Shown piece by piece: positions 12,232 through 23,700 of a stretch of 64,000 bases of DNA; the first letter of the stretch is position 1, and each line of letters begins with the position of its first letter. Under the pieces are notes generated by a model. It was given only the letters and a program-made list of their open reading frames with translations. It was not told the DNA's origin and did no database searches. This stretch comes from Larimichthys crocea (Eukaryota > Chordata > Actinopteri > Sciaenidae). The DNA lies in the NCBI RefSeq assembly GCF_000972845.2, contig NC_040017.1, forward strand, positions 27,511,441 to 27,575,440, written 5' to 3'. A program made the translations under genes and the position numbers.

Positions 12232-12660
12232 AATCTTACGCCGAATAGACTCAACGAGAAAACACGTCACCGAACCACAGCACGGTGAACAACGTCACCT
12301 GCAGCCACAAACAGTCACACCTGTCCGCCTCACCTGAGCAGACTGAGCAGGAATCTCTTTATTCGACGATCTTTGTAAAACGTTTAAAGTTGGAGACTGA
12401 GTAACACACTGCGCATGCGCCCGATGCCGCTGCCCCCCAAAGAAGAGAAACAGTTTTTAATCCGCTTTGATTCGTTAAATTAACTAAACTGCTTCAATTA
12501 AAAAACTACTCTACCTACGTCACTGTTATGTGTAATCACAACAACGTCGCCTTGACAACCGAATAGACTCTTTTTAAATCTCCTTCCTGTTTCCATGGTG
12601 ACACGCGGAGCTGCAGCGCCCTCTGCTGGATGGATCAGATGGCAGCAGCCCCGTGCAGCA

Positions 12661-15512
12661 GCTGCACGTGTCGAGGCTCGTTAACTAAATAAAGTTAATT
12701 AAAGTTACCATGTAGAGTTTGTCCGTGCACGGGATATTAGTTTGACTTTAAAGTTTTCCTGAACAAGTTCAAGTGGAACTGGTTCTCTGGGACTACAAAC
12801 CCTCCATCAGGAGCTCTGGGACTACAAACCCTCCATCAGGAGCTCTGGGACTACAAACCCGCATTAAAAAAACTTTAGGCCCTTCAGGCCTATTAACACT
12901 TAATGAATCCAAATGCAGCTGAGACAAAAACACATCGTGATCACTCGGTTATAAACGTCGTCGGTTTGTCCACACGGTCAGGTGTTCCTCAGGTGTTACT
13001 AACCTGTGTGTCAGTAACACCTGAGGCCAAAAACACTCCGCGTGACATGACGAAAGAGATGTTAACTTGTAAATAAACTCACATTAAGACGTCCTGATGT
13101 CAAAAACAAGATAAAAAGATCATTTCCAATAACTCGGTAATCCGTCGACCTGATGCACAGAACTCCTGATATGCAAATGAGCTCGGCACTGCCTCTATTT
13201 AGTCAATCAGGTAGTTTCAGGACTGTGTGACGTCACAGGTTAATTACTGGACAAAGATCCTGAAACCATCAGGAACCGAAGGCTGCTTCATTTTATTAAA
13301 ACAAAGATTCTTTGACTTCAACACAAATCTTCAGGTTAATCTGTTTTTACCTGATATGTGAGATTAGATTATTGACTGTGATTATCTTCATAAATTAGGT
13401 TCATTATGTTGAGACCAGTGCATTGTAAATACATACCAAACCTTACATTAATCATCATCACTCATATGGTACAACAATAATTAGACATCATCCAACTCAA
13501 CATTAAAGTCTGTTCCATTTATTTTTAGACAAAGTGTAATAATCATCATCAGATCTAAAACATTAAAATGTCAGTTCACAAGTTGAAAAAGTTTCCCCAC
13601 ATCACAACAAGCTTCAGCTTCTTTCAGACTTTACATCAATAAAGTGACTCAATAACATTTAGCCACCATATGAACAAAGAAGAGTTCATAAAACATGATG
13701 TTGCCACGGTAACATCATGACAACACGTTACAATGTTCCACTTAGTGCAGTACATATATACAGGCAGTGGAAGAGGCCACACGTAAACACTGACACGCTG
13801 TCACGTGATGTAGTGAGATGTTTTCATCCCTGAGATTCACAAACAGCTCAGAGTTTAATTCATCCAAACATCTGGAACACTTTTTTGAGTTATCACCTCT
13901 GATTTGTCGGTTCCCTGGAAATTCTGGAGAAATTCTGAATTTATTAAACAATGAACACCTTGTACCGTTTTTGTTGAGAAACAGATCGATGGCAGCTGTA
14001 GCTTGACATGTAAATGACCAGACCTACATATGAGAACTATCCAGTCCACATGAATGACCAATCTAATCAGGAATTCATGTGAAAAAACTGAGAACACGCT
14101 TCTAAAATAAATCAAAGAGTTTAACAGCAAGAATAAACTCCTCACTGAGTGGTATTCACCTTTACAGACATGACAACGTCTTGAAATGTGATAGACAATC
14201 TCATGAAAATTACATTCTCCCACAATGACAGTGCAAACAAACACATCGCCTCTCCTTTTGTCAACTGCAAAGTTTGAATTTAAAGCTGAAATTGTCACGT
14301 GGTGTCAGTATAAAGACACTTTCTAAACGAGAGGTGAACAAATAAAGATCAGTTAACTTTCGAGGTCACACCGTAAATCTCCTGCTGGTTCAGGCAGTAG
14401 GCGACCTCTTGTACTGTAACAGTATTTACTGCATACTCACTGTACTGCACTTTAAATAGACAATCACACACACCTCTGATAACTGTATAAACATGTACAC
14501 ATGTACCACATCCTGACACTGTCAGTCTGATGTCATCATATCCCATAACTCGTAGGGCAGAACAGGTGTAACTTTCTGCCTTTCAGTCCTGTAGTGATGT
14601 AATAATGACGTAATGATTCCTGAGAGCTGGAACCAACATGAGTTTTACTCTACGTCTCGTCTTAGATGAACCAACGCTTCATTTCAGTTTAATTCCAGTT
14701 CCAAGAAAAGAAAAAAAAAAAATACTAAAAATCTGATTTTTGAATCTCACATTGAAGAAAGTCTTGAAGATGAGATGAAACTTTGATGAACAGTGACTGT
14801 GCTACAGCTTTTATCATGAGCTGTGGCTGCATCATGGGACAGTGGTGAACTTATTTCCTCACAGTAACACCTCTGTCCAGGTCTCCATCGCCAATTCAGC
14901 AGCCAATCACATCGCTCTCTGCCGGAGAGTTCCTCCTTCACTCTGTCTGCTTCCTGTTACATCACAGTTTCCCGACAGCAAGGGATCAAGCTCTGAAAAA
15001 AACAAAAAAACAATTTTCATGCTATTTGGTGCAGGTTTAATTTTAGGTGTTTGTTGTCCATATAAGAGGACCCACGTTGTCTGTAACGTCTCATTATAAG
15101 GTAACAAAAACATCTTTATTCTTATTTAAGGTGATTATACACTGATGATATCATAATCATACAGAATCAGAAAAGTTTGACTTTCTGTTTCTGTTCTAGG
15201 AAATGGTATGCTCACTCAGGAAACAGGTTTTGCTGGCTCAAGGTAATTGTCAGCCTCACATTTTGTTGGCCTACACCCTTTCCTTCACTTCTACCTCTTT
15301 GTTTCCTCTCATTGCTCATCCTTTCCTCCACACTTCCTTCAAACAACAAGATGTACATCTCTATCCACAGTTCAACCAGCTTTAACTGAAGATGGTAACA
15401 ACCTCTTCAACAGTCACTGCAGTGAGTGCATGAGGATGCATAATAAGAACATAACGTTGGATAAAATTTAATTTTATAAAAGAAAAACAAACTTCAAATT
15501 TGCTTCTCATTC
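12661..15512. other. Intergenic region between U1 repeats and panx1
   Basis: It contains a 29-bp unit (TCTGGGACTACAAACCCTCC...) in three tandem copies (about 12785-12858), a lone octamer ATGCAAAT at 13171-13178, and a short A-rich run near 14705. A minus-strand open frame at 13855-14298 has no recognisable domain and no splice context; I treat it as chance. A minus-strand AATAAA (15115-15120) could end the panx1 transcript. Nothing else is recognisable. Confidence 0.55.
15115..15120 (-). terminator. Candidate panx1 polyadenylation signal
   Basis: The plus strand reads tttatt (AATAAA on the minus strand) about 400 nt beyond the panx1 stop. Confidence 0.3.
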
Positions 15513-18387
15513 TCAGAGATTATTAAGTATGTGTTTATGGGTATCTAACAATGGGATTTTTAACCCGTCACTGAACCCACCTTTCATCTCAGTTTCCATC
15601 TTGCTGTCATCAGCGGCTGAGTTCGGATGCTTGCAGCTGTTCTTGGTCACCGTGGAGCTGCTGGCAGACTCGGCTGCGTTTGTTTTTCCTTGATCCGGTT
15701 TCGCTGCAGCCCCGGTAGGTTTAATCCCGTCCACAGTGTCCATCTTCACCAGACAGAGAGTCTGCAGCAGACCCATGGCATCAAAGTTTTCCCCGGAGCA
15801 TTCGCCTCGTTTCCTCAACAACTCCAACACCTGACATTAGAAAACACACAAATTATTATATGCTACATTATTGTTTACACTATTTCACAGTATGCTGACA
15901 CAGTATTCAGACACACTAACACACCTTGATGTATTTGTAGGACTTCAGTTCACTGATGTTCTCGTCCAGGAAGAGGACATACAGAGAGAGATCGTCCCAT
16001 TGGCCATCAGGTCTGGGCAGGACACCCACTGTGGGCAGTGATTGGTAGGTTTCCAGAAAGTGGGCGTACCCGTGGCAGAAGAGGGGACGGAGGCTGGCAT
16101 AGATCACCACAGGAATCAGTGCAATGAACAGGATCAAGTTTACCAGACTGGAAACATAGTAAAGAGTAAAACGATCAGTTTGTCATGTTTCAGTGATAAC
16201 ATGGATGTGTTACTATGACAACATGGATGTGTTACTGTAACAACGTGGATGTGTTACTATGACAACATGATTACTGGAACTGGAAACAGGAACCAGGACG
16301 GAGAGAGACACGTGATGATCTGAAAATCTCAAAAACTTCACAAAGGCAGACTTCATCGCAGGGCGGATGTTTGGAGTTCACATATCATGCATGTGTGCAT
16401 GTTATTGTGTCCACATCACTCTACTCACTGACCCTCCCACCTTATATTTGATGAAGCACATTAAACACACTTCAGTCTGTTTCATAACCAAACGGTGTGC
16501 TGTTCAGACAAATACCTCAGCAGAGAGAAGACTCCTACAGCGATGAGCTTACACTGCACCTGGTCGGGGACGCTCGGGTCGGTGACGAGCAGTCCGACAC
16601 GCAGCGAGCAGCCAAACTCGTCCGTGATAGAAGCCAGGCGGAGATAGTAGCCCAGGTAGACGCAGGCACACAGCAGGGTGACGAGAGTCAGGCAGCGACA
16701 CAGCAGGTAGTAAAACAGCAATGTCCGCGAGCAACGCTTGGTCATCAGAAACTTTTCCACCAGCGGGTAATTGAAGCAGCCCTCGGTGGGGTCGGTGTTC
16801 AAAGAGCTGAGAGGAAACACAGAAGAAGAACATTTCAAATCAGCACTTAAATGTTGTTGCACCAAACTAAAGTGTGTCCTGCTGTACCTTTCCGATGAGA
16901 ACAGTCCTGACGTGGCCATGCGCTTGGCCAGAGTGACAGCGCGGTTGTAGCACCGGTCCAACTCCTCCATGATGAAGCTGAGGTCCGACTGCAGGAGGGG
17001 CGCCGCAGAAAATCTCCAGAACAACGCCGGGGTGTACATCAACACCGCCACCAGCAACAGGATGTAGGGAAAGAACTGGAGACAAGAGCCATGACGAGGG
17101 TTTGAGAAGAATGTTCGCAATAACATGACAGACCTGGAGAAACTTGGCTTGTACTGTACTCTGTGTGTCTGCACTGCTACCTGTCTCGACCAGGACTCTT
17201 CATTTACATTAAGGTTTAAGATTTATTCCATCAGCGTGTTCGTCAGCAGTTCAACAGTTCTGTTCAGTCTAACTGGATTTTAGATGTAAATGCACTTTTC
17301 AAACCTGTGTTTGCTTTATTGTAAATATCAAATATCTCCCCCCTCATTCATTAATACATGAAGCCCAGCCTGTAACTTGTATACTACAGAAACAACACAC
17401 TACCATGAAATAACAGAATCATAAAGACATAAACGCAGCAGTAACAACAGTGTCAGATGTGAGTGTGCCCATTCTCATCAATGACCCAGCCTGGACTTAA
17501 AGCAGGACGTGGAGAACCTCCACAACTTGACTGAACTTAAGTGTTTGGAGATTAATAATCATGTTTTTCATCAGATTTCTGTAGCTGCAGTGACTGTACG
17601 GGTATTTTTAAGAACACAAACTTGTAAATATAAAACAATGATTTGAAAGAAAGCTGTTTTTTTTTCACAAGTAGCAAAAATGAAAGTACAAAGTTTCATT
17701 TATACCCACAGTATATTATTACTGCGCGGCACAGTGACTCATGAAAACACACCGTCTGTTCCAGCAGCAGGAGTCAAAACACGCCTTATTGTTCTGCAGA
17801 AGGCGTGCTACTAAATATTTTCCCACATGGAATGTGTGTGGACAAGTTTCAGTCATTTAATTAAGACTAACAATAACACATTTGTATAGTGTAACCCAAT
17901 GTGTGTGTGTGTGTGTGTGTACCTTGTGCAGCCACAGAGGTAGAGTGTGTGTATGCACGGCTGCCCAGCAGTACGAGTCCACATAGGCTGCCTGCCTCCA
18001 GGAGAAGTTAGAGGGAGCAAAACAGCTGATCTGAGTACCTGAAAGATAAAAACACAAAGGACGTCATTAATCTTCTCTGATGCCTAAACAACATGCAACA
18101 CTGCTCCCAGATACAGGATTATAATCTGTCAGGAATAACCTCCTATTCTGGACCTGAACCAGCCATGATCCGGTCTTTGAGGAGGCTCCATACCAACCAC
18201 ACTTACCAACTGAGACTTCTTGAGCGAAGGCCAGAGAGATGAGGAGGAGGGGCAGGCCGACGGCCACACAGGTCACCATCTTGTCCACAGCCAGCTCCGT
18301 TCGGACGCTGCGGTACCGAGCCTGGTTCGGCTCCTTCAGCAGAAAGTCGCTGAACACGTACTCTGTAGCCACATGGGCGATAGCCAT
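15513..18387 (-). CDS. panx1: Pannexin 1 large-pore channel
   Basis: Pannexin 1 forms plasma-membrane heptameric channels that release ATP and other small molecules. The six coding exons on the minus strand are 18387-18207, 18038-17923, 17075-16888, 16806-16516, 16147-15925 and 15830-15513. They sum to 1317 nt, giving 438 residues; human PANX1 has 426. The N-terminus [20 protein letters not shown] is diagnostic. Membrane segments are near residues 37-56, 100-122, 191-215 and 248-277. Extracellular loop 1 has the C66/C84 pair and the pore residues W74-R75; loop 2 has its two cysteines (DEFGC and VQCKL). A sequon N71-F-S is present in loop 1, while the loop 2 sequon of mammals is absent (TDPS). 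A caspase-type DTVD lies at 364-367. The last 24 residues could be replaced by an alternative exon, because a possible donor (GTGGGT) follows ATGAAAG. Fish often have two panx1 paralogues; I cannot say which this is. Confidence 0.96.
16198..16270. repeat. 22-bp tandem repeat in panx1 intron 4
   Basis: Three and a half copies of a unit like ACAACATGGATGTGTTACTATG with few changes. Confidence 0.85.
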
Positions 18388-18426
18388 CTCAGCCCTCTGT
18401 TATCTCCAGCACATAAAGAAAAAGTC
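18388..18426 (-). other. panx1: panx1 5' UTR portion of first coding exon
   Basis: On the minus strand a GT repeat leads into CTGCAG (an acceptor), after which 39 nt of leader precede the panx1 ATG. The acceptor implies that transcription begins in an upstream non-coding exon at higher coordinates. Confidence 0.5.
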
Positions 18427-18811
18427 CTGCAGACACACACACACGGAAAAACACACTTCTGGTTTCACGTCTCAGATGTGTATATTCGTTCTCTTTTCTC
18501 TAAAATTCTGACATGTTCCCAGGAATCATCATTTATCTTTATGCCCAGCCCCCATTTACAATCTGAACTTCTTAATACTCAAGAACTGCTTACGAGGCAC
18601 GTTTGCTTTAATAGAAATGATGAGGGCTTCTTGAAAATCTGGTTGAGACCGCTGACATAACTTGATTTGAGTCATAACTTCTTATTTGCATCATAACCTT
18701 AACTTCTGGTTTCATATTCTTGATCTTTAGACTCAGGCGTGTTCCTCCACACCGGCTGAAGCTCCTTTGGCCTTTTTACAAATTTAATTTGTTGAATGCA
18801 AAACGAGGTGA

Positions 18812-18845
<34 letters not shown>

Positions 18846-19630
18846 GTAAGTTGCCAAAGAGGTGGGTAAAGTACAGTATAGGTGATGTTCACCACTCTGG
18901 TGGCTGCTCACTTCCCCAACCTATTTATTCTGCTTTCCACTGAAACACAGTTTACTGGAAACAATGAAGGCTTTGATTGACACCAACTAATATTTGTGAA
19001 AAGATCACCTTCATAACTCAGTGTGTTTCCCAGTAACAACATTTCCTTATTTACCTGTTTGAGTTAGAGTTAGTGATAAAAATCAAAGACTAGAAGGCAG
19101 AAATATATGTAAAGTGTGTTTTTATAATGAAAAGAGCTGCACAGTTTTGTGGAGACATGACACCTGCCTATGTTTTTCACTTCTTATTTGTTCCCATTTA
19201 AAATCAGCCTGTCTCTTCACACTCAATCAGAAACTGATCAAATACAGACAGGCGTGTTTGCACTGAAATACATATTCATATTTCCTTACAGTCTGGTTAA
19301 GATATAATCTGAGTCATATTCCTCTAAATGTGACCTCAGACTTGTTGCATTAGAGGGAATAAGCTGCTTGTCTGATGGCCAGCAGCTGTGAATCATCAGC
19401 TGAGGCTGGTTTGTGTCGAGGAATTTCTTGGGAGGTTAAAAATTGTGCAACATGTTTATAACACCGAGGATGAAAACAACTCGTGATCGCATGTCTGCCC
19501 ACAGCATCATGGGCTCATGTGTTTGTCTGCAGCTGGTGCATGTAACATTTGTTTTGGTGAATATTACTTTATTATTTACTGTATGTTTCAGCATGCATGC
19601 ACTTTACTTTACTTTACTCCGTGCATTGTG
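18427..19630. other. panx1 upstream intron, no gene seen
   Basis: AT-rich non-coding sequence with one (GT)n run near 18817-18844. No exon, RNA gene or element is recognisable. Confidence 0.5.
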
Positions 19631-19777
19631 TTTGCAGACTTTTAAAAACTGTTCTTAACTCAGCAGGTTCAGGTTGTTTACATGCATCAGAAGAAACTCC
19701 CGCTAAATTAATGAATGAATTAATTAAAGTGGACGGCAGCTCGTGATTCTTTGTAAACGTGATGAACTTGAACTCAC

Positions 19778-19817
19778 CTGTTTATTTCAGCGCCATGGCC
19801 GCATTGAAGCCGCTCTC
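19778..19817 (-). other. panx1: Candidate panx1 5' UTR exon with uORF
   Basis: On the minus strand, a 40-nt segment is flanked by an acceptor (CTTTCTGCAG) and a strong donor (AAACAG followed by GTGAGTT). It contains ATGGCGCTGAAATAA, a four-codon upstream reading frame in a good GCCATGG context. The nearest downstream gene on this strand is panx1, whose first coding exon requires an upstream exon. Evidence is splice signals and position only. Confidence 0.42.
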
Positions 19818-20282
19818 CTGCAGAAAGGTCAGTGCTCAGGTGTGCTCAGGTGTTTTCCAGCGCGGACACAGATGAGGTGGCAGACACACGTTCATCAGAT
19901 CAAACAATAACCACAAACTTTCGAGTCTTCTTCCTGTAAGACTCCGAACTCCTTCCGCCCTTCTTTAAAAACAGATGCTTTCACGTGCAAAGCCAAAGCT
20001 CGGATTTCACAGCTCCCGCCTAATGCTGCATTCAGAGTCAGCTCGTCAGTTTGTACTTCAAAAGTCGAACACACTGTATTGATGCTTTTAAGTAGGGTTG
20101 TGTTTATTAGCCATGGAAATAAAATAAAAACAGTTTTAATCCGTTCATTGTCAGCTGTAAAAACAGATCAGGGCACATGTGCTCCACTCTCAATGTCTAA
20201 ATCTGGATCTTACAAGGAAACAGCGACTTATTCAAGACTATGTATTGATTTATCATTAGATGATACAGGTGTGCATGATGAA

Positions 20283-20283
<1 letters not shown>

Positions 20284-20331
<48 letters not shown>
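20284..20331. repeat. (CA)n microsatellite
   Basis: A CA run of about 47 bp within block A; the corresponding stretch in block B is broken up. Confidence 0.95.
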
Positions 20332-20332
<1 letters not shown>

Positions 20333-21359
20333 ATAAACAGATATTCCAGTATTTTTATTAGACTAGAATATAAACAATAAAATAGACCAAACTACATAAA
20401 AGTAGTAGTAGCATCAATACAAAGGGGAATAAAAATGATTTATTAATATTATTATTATTGACTATGTTCTAAAATATGACAAAAAGCTCAAATATGAGAT
20501 GCAAAGAAAATGTGCTTTCACATTTTTTGTACTTTTGTATTTGGACAAAGTCACAGAACAGCTTTTAAGATGCCTCAGCGTCTGACATAATCACGTGTGC
20601 GGACTGGGACTAGCATTCATAAGCTGTGGTTCCCATCACAGGGGTCTGGACCCTCCATGAGGTCTCAGGATGAAATCTGTGGGGTTGTGAGATGATTCAC
20701 AGGAGGAGAAAGAAGAAAAATGCAGTTCTGCAAATTATTATTATTATTATTTAAATATTAAATATGACTCTAAAAAATATTAATATGAATACATTTGTAG
20801 AACAAGTTGTCATTACATTAGGCTGACATGTTTCAGAACATTATCCCAGTAGCAGTTGAGAGATGCGATGCTGACTTTAGAGTGTATGAATCTGTACATG
20901 AAGCTCTTATTTATATCAAATGTTCCAGACTTTGATGTTGGTGCTCTTGTAAAAATAAAAAGCTTGTAACTGGCAAAGAAGTTGATGAGCAGTAAACTCA
21001 GATCGCTTAAAAAGCCCAAACTGCGTCCAGATGTCGGGTTCCTGCAGCCTCTTTGTCTCCCTGTGGCAGATATGTTCGTTACAGGCAGCAGCTCCGTGAA
21101 GTTTCCCCGTGGGCAAGTCAGCACAAGTGGCTAAACTCAGGGACGGGCTTCCTGACAGGTCCTGCGATCAGCTGGTAGCTGGACAAAGTTCTGGTTGACA
21201 TTATTATTATTATTATATTATTATTATAATAGTAAAACTGATTTTGCATCAGTGTCTGCTCCGCAGAAAGCTCCAACACATTTATTCCATTTTTAAATGT
21301 TACAAAGCAGCAGAAAAGTTTGTGTTCTGCTCATTCGGTTGTAATATTTTGTTTTTTTA

Positions 21360-21490
21360 TTGTTTTTTTGGCCTTTTTATGCCTTTTTTATTGATAGTAC
21401 AGCTGAAGATAGACAGGAAGCAGGGGGCAGAGAGAGGGGGAATGACACGCAGTAAATGGCCGTCCGATGCGGGATTCGAACCGGGGCCAG
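21360..21490 (-). mobile_element. tRNA-derived SINE fragment cut by the gap
   Basis: On the minus strand the sequence reads GGTTCGAATCCC, a tRNA box B, followed by a pyrimidine-rich body (CATTCCCCCTCTCTCTGCC), then TTCAGCTGTACTATCAATAAA and an A-rich tail. This matches a widespread teleost SINE layout. Its tRNA-like head is lost in the adjoining N gap. A related copy is at about 30620-30745 on the plus strand. Confidence 0.65.
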
Positions 21491-21500
21491 NNNNNNNNNN
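21491..21500. other. Assembly gap (10 N)
   Basis: Ten Ns, an arbitrary-size gap placed exactly between the two duplicated blocks. Confidence 0.99.
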
Positions 21501-23152
21501 TGTTTGCAGACTTTTAAAAAACTGTTCTTAACTCAGCAGGTTCAGGTTGTTTACATGCATCAGAAGAAACTCCCGCTAAATTAATGAATTAATTAATTAA
21601 AGTGGACGGCAGCTCGTGATTCTTTGTAACGTGATGAACTTGAACTCACCTGTTTATTTCACGCCATGGCCGCATTGAAGCCGCTCTCCTGCAGAAAGGT
21701 CAGTGCTCAGGTGTGCTCAGGTGTTTTCCAGCGCGGACCCAGATGAGGTGGCAGGCAACGTTCATCAGATCAAACAATAAACCACAAACTTTCGAGTTTC
21801 TCCTGTAAGCTAAACTCCTTCCGCCCTTCTTTAAAAACAGCTGCTTTCACGTGCCAAAGCCAAAGCCTGATTTACAGCTCCCGCCTAATGCTGCCTTCAA
21901 GTCAGCTCGTCAGTTTGTACTTCAAAAGTCGAATACACTGTATTGATGCTTTTAGTAGGGTTGTGTTTATTAGCCCATGGAAATAAATAAAAACCTGTTT
22001 TAATCCGTCATTACAGCTGTAAAAACAGATCAGGGCACTTATGTGCTTCACCCCCAATGTCTAAATCTGGATCTTACAAGGCAACAGCGACTTATTCAAA
22101 CTCTGTATTGATTTATCATTTAGATGATACAACAAACACACCACACACACACACACACACACCACACACACACCACACACCTGTATAAACAGATATTCCA
22201 GTATTTATATTAGACTAGAATATAACAAATAAAATAGAACAACAACTAAAAAGTAGTAGTATCATACAAAAGGGAATAAAAAGGATTTATTAATATTATT
22301 ATATTGGACTATGTTCTTAAATATGACAAAAAGCTCAAATATGAGATGCAAAGAAAATGTGCTTTCACATTTTTTGTCTTTTGATTTGGACAAAGTACAG
22401 AACCGCTTTTAAGATGCCTCAGCGTCTGACATAACACGTGTGTGGACTGGGACTAGCATTCATTAAACTGTGGTTCCATCACAGGTCTGGACCTCCTGAG
22501 GTCTCAGGATGATCTGTGGGGTTGTGAGATGATTCACCAGGAGGAGAAAGAGAAAAATGCAGTTCTGCAAATTATATTATTTAAATATTGGATATGAATC
22601 TAAAAAATATAATTGAATAAATCTGAGTTGTCATTACATTAGGCTGACATGTTTCAGAACATTATTCAGTAGCAGTTGAGAGAGCGTGCTGACTTTAGAG
22701 TGTATGAATCTGTACATGAAGCTCTTATTTTATCAAATGTTCCAGACTTTGATGTTGTTGCTCTTGTAAAATAAAAGCTTGTAACTGGCAAAGATGTTGA
22801 TGAGCAGTAAAACTCAGATCGCTTAAAAAGCCCAAACTGCGTCCAGATGTCTCTTTTGTTTTCCCTCTCTGTCTCCCTGTGGCAGATATGTTCGTTACAG
22901 GCAGCAGCTCCGTGAAGTTTCCCGTGGGGCAAGTCAGACAACGTGGCTAAACTCAGGGACAGGTCCTGCGATCAGCTGGTAGCTGGACAAAGTTCTGGTT
23001 GATATTATTATATTATTATTATTATTATATTATTATGTAAAACTGATTTCTTGCATCAGTGTCTGCTCCGCAGAAAGCTCCAACACGTTTATTCCATTTT
23101 TAAATGTTACAAAGCAGCAGAAAAGTTTGTGTTCTGCTCATTCGGTTGTAAT
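21501..23152. repeat. Duplicated block B (likely unpolished copy)
   Basis: A second version of block A with dozens of single-base deletions and insertions but few substitutions. The (CA)n is interrupted (22142-22181) and the panx1-like 5' exon is duplicated (21650-21688) with one base missing next to it. The pattern fits unpolished long-read sequence of the other haplotype better than an old tandem duplication. Confidence 0.85.
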
Positions 23153-23405
23153 ATTAAGTGTTATGTAATGCAACTCAAACAAAACTTAAGAAGTAAACAG
23201 CTCGCCCGTTTTTTACTCGGGCAGATTGGAATTCCATCCTCCTGGTGTGAGAGATTTCCAGCAGTCCGTGAACGCAGCATCTTCCTGGGCAGCGTGACTA
23301 TGTGCGCAGCATGCAGCGACACAGCAGAGACTGCGCGTGGACACACTGAGGAAATACATATAAATGCAAATCATGAGAAATAAACCGACAGTTTGGATCC
23401 ATCGC

Positions 23406-23418
23406 TCACTGATCTGTG

Positions 23419-23466
<48 letters not shown>
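23406..23466. repeat. (GT)n microsatellite
   Basis: A GT run of about 60 bp with one early interruption. Confidence 0.95.
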
Positions 23467-23468
<2 letters not shown>

Positions 23469-23654
23469 CCTGATGAAGAGGTGAACATCATGCGCTGTAT
23501 TGTGTGTATTCTGCGAACATTTGAGGAATTACACCAGAATAATTTGGAAATGTTTTTAATGTTGGTCTATCGCACTGAATTCTGGGCATTTCTCCTCCCA
23601 ACTTCTGGAAGCTGCGTCAAGCTGTCGTACAGCACGTGCGATGACGCCGGAAAT

Positions 23655-23700
23655 GAAGTCAAGTCAACTTTATTGTCACTGCTGCTACATGCACAGGACA
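23655..23700 (-). mobile_element. LINE-like 3' tail
   Basis: AAGTCAAGTCAACTTTATTGTCA is, on the minus strand, a TGACAATAAAGTTGACTTGAC tail. Such tails with TTGAC repeats are common at the 3' ends of teleost non-LTR elements. No coding remnant is recognisable beside it. Confidence 0.4.

Larger units (their letters stand above)
10378..12660. repeat. Tandem ~1 kb repeat carrying the U1 genes
   Basis: The same spacer sequence, beginning near AAGAGAAACAGTTTTTAATC, recurs at about 10378, 11464 and 12440, followed each time by CCATGGTGACACGCGGAG and GCGCCCTCTGCTGGAT. Units 1 and 2 continue into a U1 snRNA gene. Unit 3 stops matching after about 12655 and contains no U1. Spacing is about 1083 and 976 bp. 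Unit 1 carries an extra ~300-bp insertion (11166-11463) and lacks about 150 bp present in unit 2 (about 12089-12235). Confidence 0.88.
19630..21347. repeat. Duplicated block A (likely haplotype copy)
   Basis: This ~1.7-kb block starts TGTTTGCAGACTTTTAAAA and is repeated at 21501-23152 in the same order, including its (CA)n run and the AGCAGTTGAGAG and CATCAGTGTCTGCTCCGC landmarks. Copy A reads cleanly. The copies diverge right after GGTTGTAATATT, where A runs into a SINE and then a 10-N gap. Confidence 0.9.

Noticed and set aside
13171..13178. Perfect octamer ATGCAAAT, the classic snRNA distal element
   Set aside because: No snRNA lies at the right distance; a single 8-mer is expected by chance in this length.
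13855..14298. A 147-codon minus-strand open frame upstream of U1
   Set aside because: No recognisable domain, ordinary AT-rich composition, and no transcript signals. Likely chance.
19795..19827. Plus-strand exon reading MAALKPLSCRK with flanking AG and GT
   Set aside because: The minus-strand reading of the same bases has better splice sites and a host gene (panx1) downstream.
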